The notes under the pieces were generated by a model that was not told the DNA's origin, made no database searches, and worked only from the letters and a program-made list of their open reading frames with translations. Positions 37,796 to 47,640 of a stretch of 64,000 bases of DNA are shown one piece after another. The number at the start of each line of letters is the position of its first letter. The first letter of the stretch is position 1. The stretch lies in NCBI GenBank assembly GCA_006538405.1, contig BJKQ01000020.1, positions 1 to 64,000 on the forward strand, given 5' to 3'. The translations under genes were made by a program, and so were the position numbers. This stretch comes from Hansfordia pulvinata. Taxonomy: Eukaryota > Ascomycota > Sordariomycetes > Xylariales.

Positions 37796-37816
37796 CAGCA
37801 GCAGCAGCAGCAGCAG
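37796..37816. repeat. (CAG)7 microsatellite
   Basis: Seven perfect CAG units. They are not part of a recognised gene. Confidence 0.9.
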
Positions 37817-38378
37817 CATCCTCCTCCGTGGTGGTGCCGGGCGACGCAATTGGTGCAGTGAGGCCCCCCTGTCCAGGGAGGCGGCTGTCAGGATCTTTTA
37901 CCCTGCGGGCCGCGGACCCAGAGCAGGGGTGCAGCTGAGCGACGCCCTGGTTGCCGACGAAGCGATATGTGACTGATGACTGGAGGGAGAGAGACAGCGA
38001 GCGAGCGACGCGACCAGGACGACGAGGGTTACCCGTAAAGGCAAACGCCGAATCGGGTAAGCGCCAAGTCGGGCCGCGGGTGCCCATACGAGTACGGGTA
38101 CTCTCGTACGGAGTAATGCTGGCACACAGCCAGGCTCATCATCACTCTCTCGCCTCTGCGGCACAGAGCACAGTTGAGATGACCAACCCACAGCCAAGCA
38201 GACACGGATTTTACGCATTGAAAACGCCGGGGCGCGGAGTGAGAGGATGCCAGGGCCCTGGCTGGATCGGTGGGCCTGCCCGCGACCGGTCCATCGTCGG
38301 ACAGACGCCTCGAGGCGATGGAAGCAAAGGAAATCTGCAGCGGCGATTCAGCGGGACTCGCTGGCTTTGACGCGACAG

Positions 38379-38418
38379 GGATGAATCACTGTGATGCGAC
38401 ACGCGCAGTGATTCATCC
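38379..38418. repeat. Perfect 13-bp inverted repeat with 14-nt spacer
   Basis: The arms GGATGAATCACTG (38,379-38,391) and CAGTGATTCATCC (38,406-38,418) are exact reverse complements around a 14-nt spacer. The sequence could form a stable hairpin or a dimeric factor site. No T-run follows to suggest Pol III termination, and no gene adjoins closely. Confidence 0.85.
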
Positions 38419-40578
38419 TGACTCGAAGGCGGCTGAAACCCGGGCCAAGTGAGCGAGCAACATGACTAAGGTAAGGTAGGCCGGCCGGTCTGTGCGTCCT
38501 GCCCGCCCGCCCGTCGCTCGTCTTGTCTCTCTCTTCCCCACGGGCTTGTCTGCGCACGCCGGCTGAGCGTGCTCCTGGCCAACGAAATGAAATCTCGCTG
38601 CGATCCCTATCCCCGTGCGACCCTTACGCTAGCCCGCGCTTATGACTGATCAGGCAAATGTGCGGCAGATACCCCGTACGAGTAGACCCAGATGGTGTCG
38701 ACCCTCTCGGGTCCCGAAGGCTACGAGTGCGGCGCGGCCCCGTCTGTTGCTCCTCTGCCCCGAGTCAGCATCCACCATCAAGCCGAGTCGCAACTTGATG
38801 AACCCAAATCTTGAGGGGAGGGGGGGCGCTGGCTGCTCGGCAAGCAGCTGCTTACGAGACGCGACAAGACCGACCGAGTGACTCCCTCACCGAACACGCA
38901 CGGAATTTAGCTCTCGGGCCCGATAGGGGACAGGAGGGCCTTCCTCTGTATGCCTGCTCCGTCCACTCATCAGTCCAATCCACCCACCTTTCCGAGTACA
39001 GCATGTGTTCATGAGGAGTATGTATGTACGTTCGAGTACCTGCCAACGAGTAACCACGAGGAGCCCTATCGTGCGCCGGGTGGGCTTGCTTGTGAGTGCC
39101 GCCGCATGGCGTCGTGTGTCAGGGCGGGGCGGAGATCGGAGCAATGTCAGGTCGGCCGCGTGTGGTGTATTTGTAAAGCAGCAGCCGACCGACGGGCAGG
39201 CCATGGCCGCGATCAGCCCGCCCTGGCTGACCAGCTCCCCCGAAAAAGCCCAGTTCGAAGCAGAAGCAGCTCAGCTCGCCCGTCGATAGGCCCAACCGAG
39301 TGGCGCCATTGCCCCCCACGCATGGCGTCAAGAACACAACCTCAACAGTCCTCCCACTGCCGTCCGTGACCCCCGTCCCCGTGTCTGACCGTAAACGACT
39401 TGAGAGACTGTGAGGCCCGGGGACATGAAACGTGCAAAAAAGAACCTGCGGCTTCTGGCCTCCTGTTTGCGCGATACGAGCGCTCTGGCGGCGGCGGCGT
39501 AGCCGGCGCCACCACGGACGAAACGAGCAAGCTGGAAGCCTCGGCCGTCTGTACTCGTAGCGCTTCACCGCTGACGATTCGTGTAAGCCCCACCCAACCG
39601 CGCCGACATGTGGGTTGGCCGGCTTGCTCAATTTGTGGGTTGGCGTGCCCGCCCGCCGCCCATCTGGTTGGATCGGAACCTGTACCGGGACCGTGAGGGC
39701 AGCTCGTTGCTAGCGCCCGATGGGAACAAAAAGAAGCCCCGTCTCTGGGCGTTCCCCAGGCGAGGCGTGGATCACCGGGCGAGTGGGTAGGGAGGTATGG
39801 ATAGGTATTCGTGGGCAGGCAGGCTTGTTGTGGCCGAGACCTGTAATGAGGCGCCCACATGCTGAGATGGCCGCAGCTGGGAAGCACATTCCAGCTTTCC
39901 AGAGAGATAAGAAAGAACAGCAAGGATGGCGACACCTGCACCGGCAGGGATGCCGCATGCAGCCCCGGCCGGGGCCTCTACGGAGTACGGGGCGTCCCAC
40001 GGCGAGCACGCAGCCTCTTTTCTCCCAAGCTTGCCGCGACCTGACTGGCCAAGGCGGAAGCCGGACTTCTATTGGGCTGCGACGAGCCGTGAAGCGCACC
40101 TTTGTGGGCTTCATACTTGTCCTGCCACAGAGTACCGCTACAGAGAGGCTCTACTCGTATGCTCGGCAGAGTCAGGGCGATCGCCTGCTCCCCCATGCCG
40201 CAGTCTACGGATACCCAGGCAGCGATTCACGACGCTGCGAAGTAGATTTCGCCAGACCGTGATTTGGTCACTATTGTATTCGTACGAGCATCATCGCACA
40301 GCTGCGACCAGCCAAGCTCTAGAACGCAGCACGCCCGTGTGAACAGGTGCTGATGGAATCACCAACGGCCGCCCTCCCGCACCCTTGCCAATGAAATTGC
40401 AAAGCCGCTCAGACCATTGGTTTCCGTCTGGACGGCCAATCCCATGTGCGTTAGCCGATGGGCTCGATGCGGATTGGCTGGGCCACGCACGTATCATGTT
40501 GAATCACAAAGTAAGTGGCTTGGCCTTGCAGACAGGCCGAAAACTGCACAACATCCAGGTCCAGCCCCATCAGGAGGA

Positions 40579-40812
40579 GCAGCAGCAGCAGTACAAGTAG
40601 CAGCAGCAGCAGCAATAGCAGCAGCGAGTGTGCCAGAGGTATCCCGTAGTACGTACCTTGGTGCTTGGGGTAGTGCCCGTTTCCGCAAAAGGTGTGAGGG
40701 ACAAGGTGCCGTGCGCCGTTCTCGTCAGCAGCAGCAGGAGCAGAAGCAGCAGCCCCTCTCAACCGCCTACTTCACGCCGCCGCCTCCGCCGCCGCCACCA
40801 CGCCGCCGTCGT
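40579..40812. repeat. Cluster of CAG-rich and CCG-rich microsatellites
   Basis: Interrupted CAG runs occupy about 40,579-40,625 and 40,725-40,753, and a CCG/CCGCCA tract about 40,774-40,812. They lie 0.7-0.9 kb upstream of the ABC transporter start and are likely length-variable. Confidence 0.8.
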
Positions 40813-41473
40813 GTGTCCCAGGCAGAGCAGGGGGCGGAGGGGACTTGGGCTAGCAGATAATTTTGCATGGCTCCCCACAGCGAGCCCACTTTGCATCATT
40901 GATTAACAATCGTCGGCTTAAATCCAAACTCCGAACTGTTTGGCCTGGCTACCCCGGGGGCCGTAGCATTACTGTACATGCCCTGCCGGCACCCCCGTCG
41001 CGTCGCGCACGCCATGTCTTCGTACCGTAGATAGGCCGTGGCATTAGTTAGGCCTTGTTCAGCTTGACCATGTCCGGGTACTGACCTCTTGTGCATGCAG
41101 AGCCGTCGTTCCAGGCCGGCCTGGCAGAATCTCTTGCTTGTTGCTTGGCCAGGCGTACTCGTAGGTGCGAGTATAGCTATTATACTACCCGTCCGATTAT
41201 CTGGAAGCTCCCACATTTTAAAAACCCCCCCTGTCCTCCCTCCGCCCTTCCAGAACCCGAACCCGAGCCACGAGCCTTCTCCCCAACGGCAACACCGTCC
41301 GGACGCCATTTGTGTGTTTCGCGAACCTCTCCACTCTTTGTGCTCTTGCCTCGCCACCCGGCCTCGCCTTCTCCTGGGAGAGAGGCGAACCACGGTGTAT
41401 TTTTGGCTGAGCGGCCACTTCGACAGCTTGATACCCCTTTGGAGTTGGCGCTGTGAGATCGCGGGCAGCCTGG

Positions 41474-41480
41474 TATAAAA
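41474..41480 (+). promoter_or_regulatory. TATAAAA near the ABC transporter start
   Basis: TATAAAA stands only 33-39 bp before the ATG at 41,513. If it is a working TATA box, transcription would begin almost at this ATG, leaving a very short leader, and the next in-frame ATG (41,564) could then be used. It may instead be coincidental, with transcription starting further upstream at the pyrimidine-rich stretch. Confidence 0.35.
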
Positions 41481-41512
41481 GTCCATCCGCCCTCAGCCGG
41501 CGCTCGCCCAAC

Positions 41513-44500
41513 ATGTGGGGGAGCGTGTTAGACGACGAGGCCCTGCGCCGCACCGACTCCAACATGCGGTCCGGCACCAGCAGGCTTCACGGCGACAACC
41601 CGGGCGAGGCTTCCGCCTCGAGCGCGGCCGCGGGCAAGGACGAAGACACGCCCAGCAGCAGCGATGACACGGAGACCGGCGCCACCAAGGACGGCACCTG
41701 GGGCGAGCGCGATGTCGGCGGCATCAACGAGGCCAGCGCCATGCACGACTACGAGGAGCTGCGGGAGAACCTGATGCAGCTGCACAAGACGCGCACTCGC
41801 GATTCGGCGCGCAGCAAGCAGAGCGGCGTGGCGTCGCGCCTGGCCCGCAGCATCTCGCGGCCCAACCTGTCGCGGCCGGCCACCAAGCACACCCAGAAGG
41901 ACGACGACGATGCCGATCTCGAGGCCCGCCGCGTCGAGTCGGAGAAGGAGTTCGACCTCGACAACTTCATGCGCGAGGGCCACTTTGAAAAGCGCACCGA
42001 GGACGGCTCGGCCAAGAGGGTCGGCGTCGTGTTCGAGAACCTCAGTGTCCAGGGCGTCGGCAACACGGCCTCCTTTGTCCGCACCATCCCCGACGCCGTG
42101 CTGGGCACCTTCGGCCCCGACCTCTACAACGTCATCACCCGCTTCTTCCCGGCCCTGCGCTTCCGGAAACCGCCTACCCGGACTCTGATCAACGATTTCA
42201 CCGGCTGCGTCCGGGACGGCGAGATGATGCTCGTCCTCGGCCGCCCCGGCTCCGGCTGCAGCACTTTCCTCAAGTCCGTCACCAACCACCGCGACTCCTA
42301 CGCCGCCGTCGAGGGCAATGTCTCCTACGGCGGCATCTCCGCCGAGAAGCAGAAGAAGATGTACCGCGGCGAGGTCGTCTACAACGGCGAAGACGACATC
42401 CACTTCGCGACGCTGACCGTTTGGCAAGCCCTGACTTTTGCCCTGACCAACAAGACTCGCAAGAACCTGCGGGAGGACATCCCCGTCATCGCCAAGGCTC
42501 TCATGAAGATGTTTGGCATCAGCCACACGGAGCACACCCTTGTTGGCGACGACTTTGTGCGCGGTGTTTCGGGCGGTGAGCGCAAGCGCGTGTCCATCGC
42601 GGAGACGCTCGCCTCCAAGTCGACCGTGGTGGCCTGGGACAACTCCACCCGCGGCCTCGATGCCTCCACCGCCCTGGACTACGCCAAGTCACTCAGGATC
42701 ATGACCGATATCAGCAACCGCACCACCCTCGTGACCCTATACCAGGCCGGTGAGGGCATCTACGATGTCATGGACAAGGTTCTGGTCATCGACCAAGGCC
42801 GACAGATCTTCTCCGGGCCCGCCGGCAAGGCGAAGCAGTACTTCATCGACCTCGGCTTCGCCTGTCCCGAGCAGCAAACCACTGCCGACTTCCTGACCGC
42901 CGTCACGGACCCCAACGAGCGTCGCTTCAGACCAGGCTACGAGCAGAGCGCCCCCAAGACCGCCGAGGAGCTCGAGGCGGCGTTCCGCAAGTCCAGCCAC
43001 TACCAGGATCTCGTTGCCGACGTCGAAGACTACAAGAAGCATCTCCACACCACCGACTACCAGGATGCCAAGGACTTTGAGGGGGCGGTCAAGGAGTCCA
43101 AGTCCAAGCACGTGCGACCCAAGTCTCCGTACACCATTTCCTTCCCGCGACAGGTCTGGGCCTGCACCAAGCGAGAGTTCTGGCTCCTCTGGGGCGACAA
43201 GACCAGTCTGTGGACCAAGATCTTCATCATCATCTCCAACGGCCTCATCGTCGGCTCCTTGTTCTACGGGCAGCCCGAAACCACCCAGGGCGCCTTCAGC
43301 CGTGGTGGTTCCGTCTTCTTCTCCATCTTGTTCCTGGGCTGGCTGCAGCTGACGGAGCTGATGAAGGCCGTTTCCGGCCGTACCGTCGTCAGTCGCCACA
43401 AGGACTACGCCTTCTACCGCCCGTCTGCCGTCTCCCTCGCCCGTATTGTCCAAGATTTCCCCGTCATCGCCGCCATGGTTCTGGTCTTTGGTGTCATCAT
43501 GTACTTCATGACCGGTCTCGACGTCGATGCGGGCAAATTCTGGATCTTCATACTCTTCGTCTACGTCACGACCATGATGCTGACTGCTCTGTACCGAATG
43601 TTTGCCAGTCTGTCGCCAGAGATCGATACCGCGGTTCGCTTCTCGGGCATTGGCCTCAACCTGCTCATCATCTTCACCGGTTACGTCATCCCCAAGACGC
43701 AGCTCCTCTCCGACTACATCTGGTTCGGGTGGCTCTACTGGGTCAACCCCATCAGTTATGCCTTTGAGGGTGTGCTTTCGAACGAGTTCTTCGGCAGGAT
43801 CATGCCCTGCGACCCCGCGCAGCTTGTGCCTCAAGGCCCCGGTATCGAGCCGCAGTATCAAGGATGTGCCATCGCCGGTGCCCAGCCGGGCTCGAGCGAC
43901 GTGTCGGGAGACGCCTATCTGGAGACGATGTACGGTTATAGCCGCTCCAATTTGTGGCGAAACTTCGGCGCCATCATTGCCTTCACTGTTCTGTACATCA
44001 TCATTACTGTCATCTGCACCGAGCTTGTCGACTTCTCCGGGGGAGGAGGCGGCGCGCTCCTGTTTAAGAAGAGCCGCAAGGCCAAGCAGCAAGCCCAGAA
44101 GGCCAGCGTGCCGGTTGACGAGGAGAAGACCGCGGCCCCTGCGCCCGTGGCCGACCAAGCCGGTTCGGAAGAAGACGGGGAAGCGCTGAACGGATTGGCC
44201 AAGAGCGACTCCATCTTCACCTGGCGCGATGTCGAGTACACCGTCCCCTACCTCGGCGGCGAGCGCAAGCTTCTGAACAAGGTCAACGGTTACGCCAAGC
44301 CTGGCTCCATGGTGGCGCTCATGGGCGCATCCGGAGCCGGCAAGACGACCCTGCTCAACACCCTCTCCCAGCGCCAGTCGGTCGGTGTCGTGACTGGCGA
44401 GATGTTTGTGGACGGCCGGCCCCTGAGCCAAGACTTCCAGCGCAACACGGGCTTCTGCCTGCAAGGTGATCTGCACGACGGCACCCAGACCATCCGTGAA

Positions 44501-46237
44501 GCGATCGAGTTCTCGGCCCTCCTGCGACAGGAGGCACACATCCCCCGGGCGGAGAAGCTTGCCTACGTCGACAAGGTCATCGACCTGCTCGAGCTCAACG
44601 ACATGCAAGACGCCATCATCAGCTCTCTGGGTGTGGAACAGCGCAAGCGTCTCACCATTGGTGTGGAGCTGGCCGCGAAGCCCTCGCTGCTGCTGTTCCT
44701 CGATGAGCCGACGTCGGGCCTGGACTCGCAATCCGCCTTCTCCATCGTCCGCTTCCTCAAGAAGCTCAGCAAGGCTGGCCAGGCCATCGTGTGCACCATC
44801 CACCAGCCCAGCTCCGTCCTGATCCAGCAGTTTGACATGGTCCTCGCGCTCAACCCCGGCGGCAACACCTTCTACTTTGGACCGATTGGCGAGAACGGCA
44901 GCGACGTCATCCAGTACTTTGCCGAGCGTGGTGCCGTGTGCCCGCCCAAGAAGAACATTGCCGAGTTCATTCTGGAGACCGCCGCCAGACCCCATCGCAA
45001 GCCTGACGGGACCAAGATCAACTGGAACGACGAGTGGCTGCACAGCGAGCAAGCCCAGCAGGTCATCGAGGAGATTGACGGTCTCAAGCGCGTCCGCAGC
45101 CAAGCGTCCCACCCCGAGAAGCAGAATGTCGCCCACAGCGAGTACGCCGCGTCGAGCTGGCTGCAGACCGTGGAGCTCACCAAGCGCATGTTCCGCCAGT
45201 ACTGGCGCGACCCGTCTTACATGTACGGCAAGCTCTTCATCGCGGTCATCATGGGCATCTTCAACGGCTTCACCTTCTGGCAACTCGGCAACACGATCCA
45301 GGACATGCAGAACCGCATGTTCACCAGCTTCCTCATCATCACCATCCCCCCGACTGTTGTCAATGGCGTCGTGCCCAAGTTCTACGGCAACATGGCTCTT
45401 TGGCAGGCGCGAGAGTACCCGTCGCGCATCTACGGCTGGTCTGCTTTCGTCACCGCGAACCTTGTCTCGGAGGTCCCTGGCGCCATCATCTCGGGCGTCC
45501 TGTACTGGGTGCTCTGGTATTGGCCCACTGGCCTTCCTGCTGAGAGCTCTGTCTCCGGATACACGTTCCTCATGACCATCCTGATGTTCCTCTTCATGAC
45601 CAGCTGGGGCCAGTGGATCTGCGCCTTCGCCCCCAGCTTCACCGTCATTGCCAACGTAAGTCGTCTTTGTGTCCCGCAAGCCACTATGGCTCCGTGCTAA
45701 CGTTTCACTCTCCAGGTGCTTCCGTTCTTCTTCGTCATGTTTGGCCTCTTCAACGGTGTCGTGCGACCCTACGAGTCACTACCCGTGTTCTGGAGATACT
45801 GGACCTACTGGCTGAACCCGTCCACCTACTGGATCAGCGGCGTGCTGGCCGCCACTCTGAACGGGGTTCCGGTCGAGTGCGCGGAGAGCGAGACCGCCCA
45901 CTTCAACCCCCCGCCGAACCAGACCTGCTCGACCTACGCGGGGGCCTTTGCCGACCAGGCAGGTGGCTACCTGCTCAACCCCGACGCTGTCAGCGACTGC
46001 ATGTACTGCCCCTACCAGGTTGCCAACCAATACCTGACCTCACTGAACATTGAGGCCAGTCAGGCTTGGAGGGATTGCGGGATCTTCATCGCTTTCTGCG
46101 TCTCCAACTGGCTGCTTGTCTATTTCTTCATTTACACCGTTCGCGTCCGCGGCTGGAGCTTCGGTTTTGGTACTCTTTTCGGCGGGCTGGGCAAGCTCCT
46201 GGATCTTGTGAAGAAGCCCTTCAGCAAGAGAGGCTAG
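41513..46237 (+). CDS. Full-size PDR-type (ABCG) multidrug transporter
   Basis: Exons 41,513-45,655 and 45,716-46,237 are joined by a 60-nt phase-0 intron (GTAAGT, GCTAAC branch, CAG), giving 1,554 residues. The order is NBD-TMD-NBD-TMD, the reverse layout of fungal PDR pumps in the plasma membrane. These export drugs, fungicides and plant toxins at the expense of ATP. NBD1 has Walker A GRPGSGCST (about 242-250, Cys in place of Lys), signature VSGGERKRVS (about 351) and a Walker B region with Asn (WDNSTRGLDAST). NBD2 has Walker A GASGAGKTT (about 938), degenerate signature LGVEQRKRLT (about 1,040) and LLLFLDEPTSGLDS (about 1,060). This asymmetric pair of sites is normal for PDR proteins. TMD1 lies at about 560-840; TMD2 runs from about 1,230 to the C terminus, with a cysteine-containing last extracellular loop. 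The N terminus (1-150) is Ser/Asp-rich and probably phosphorylated. AtrB/BMR-type efflux pumps are the closest group I can suggest. Start choice is the first ATG after TATAAAA; 41,564 is an alternative. Confidence 0.95.
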
Positions 46238-47640
46238 ACGGTGCCCATTCATAGCATCTAGTGCACATAGAATAGACCTTTCGGGAGCGATGCGCGCTTT
46301 TCGCAAAGAAAGGAGGATGAAAATCCGCCGGCTGATCCAGCTGGCGTGAAGAAAGATTTCGAGTCATTGCCAGAATCCGAGGAAAGTTTGGAGTTTGGGG
46401 AGCTGATAGCCTGATTTGATAAACATTGCGTAATACACTGCTTTCCCGCGCTCACAATGCCATCTGCCATCCGACAGGGACGGTCAAAAACATCTGCGAG
46501 TGAGGGACATACTTGGCGTCGTCGACATGTTCGAGATAATTGCCTCAAGAGCCAGCCTTCAATGGCCCAATGGAGGATCAAATCTCAGCCTATCACGTTG
46601 CTACGTCCAGTAAAGGACCTTCCGCAGTTGGCGGCATGGAGTAAGCGCATCGCGTTGCAACGGCGGTGCAAGATTTCAACCACTCTGATTGACGGGCCCA
46701 ATGAGGCCCATTTCTCTCCCGGTGCTGCTGCACGTTAGTGACACCATCGACCAGGACTCATCGGTCCCGACCACTCGATGGACGGGCATGGGACCAGGAA
46801 TCGAGTCCCCCATTGAGAAGAAGAAAATCGCTCGCAGTCCAGCCGACGTCAACCGTACGCAGTCAGCCCAGCTCGGGAAGATGTCGTAGGACACCACGTG
46901 CAAATCCATTCATTTTTCCAAACCACAGGCGGCGACGCCACGAGCCACGAGGTAGTCGATGAGCAGCTCGCTTATCCACGAGCCCCGGACCCGGCCTTGT
47001 TGGCTACGACTCCCACACGTAGCTAGTGGAGTCATCGCAGGCCGGGGTTTCCGGGCGTCTCCCTCCAGGAAGTCGGATGCCCTCTGGCGCGAAATCACTG
47101 GCAATAGCGCCGTGTCGCGCACGCGTTGCTGGAGCAGGGGAAGATCAGTCATTGGCATCCGGGGGGCCATTATTCCTTTTCCCTTTTCTTTTTTGGCTTT
47201 GCGCCATGACGTCGTCGTGAAAAGTTACCAGCCGGCACGCGGCTACTCTCGCCGAGATGCCGCGCTCGCGAAGGGGCCATGCCTGCTTACACCTCGCCCG
47301 AGCCTAAAATTCGCGCATGGCGCGCAGCGACGTACGCGCGCCCCGAGAACCTACACGTCGTCAGGTCAAGGGGCCATTGGAGTAGCCAGGCTGGGTCAAG
47401 CGACATACAAGCCGGGCGACGAGCAATGGCGGTCAGCTGGTCGCGTGCCATGGCTGACATAGGGGGGGATTGATGGCAATGGACTGGCTGCGGGCTTCGC
47501 CTGCTCGGAGGCGTCGTCATTGGGGTTCATAAGGAGGCCAGCGGGCACTATCAATTGCAGCAACTTTCGCAACGGACTATCGGGTTGGCATCAAGAATCT
47601 CAAGCCTTAAGCCTGCTGCCTGCTGCCACTCCTGGGGACC
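46238..47640. other. Intergenic: 3' region of transporter and promoter of H+-ATPase
   Basis: A 1.4-kb gap between two plus-strand genes. Small ORFs overlap in several frames without features. No TATA box stands out before 47,641; the leader just upstream is not strongly pyrimidine-rich. I see nothing else. Confidence 0.55.

Larger units (their letters stand above)
35579..41512. other. 5.9-kb intergenic region with microsatellites, a hairpin and recurrent TACTCGTA motifs; no gene recognised
   Basis: Many overlapping ORFs (for example 36,161-36,664, 36,918-37,418, 39,720-40,262) occur on both strands, but none has a domain, signal peptide or coherent codon use, so I treat them as chance in GC-rich DNA. 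The region holds CAG/CTG and CCG microsatellites, a long inverted repeat (38,379-38,418), repeated TACTCGTA/TACGGAGTA words, and, near its right end, a pyrimidine-rich stretch (about 41,220-41,360) and a TATA box serving the transporter gene. A non-coding RNA or a gene with many short exons cannot be excluded. Confidence 0.5.

Noticed and set aside
42737..45679. 980-codon open frame on the minus strand opposite the ABC transporter, and a 335-codon one at 41,528-42,535
   Set aside because: They lie exactly antisense to a well-supported gene. Strong C/G third-base bias in the sense strand removes the codons that would give antisense stops. The products are featureless.
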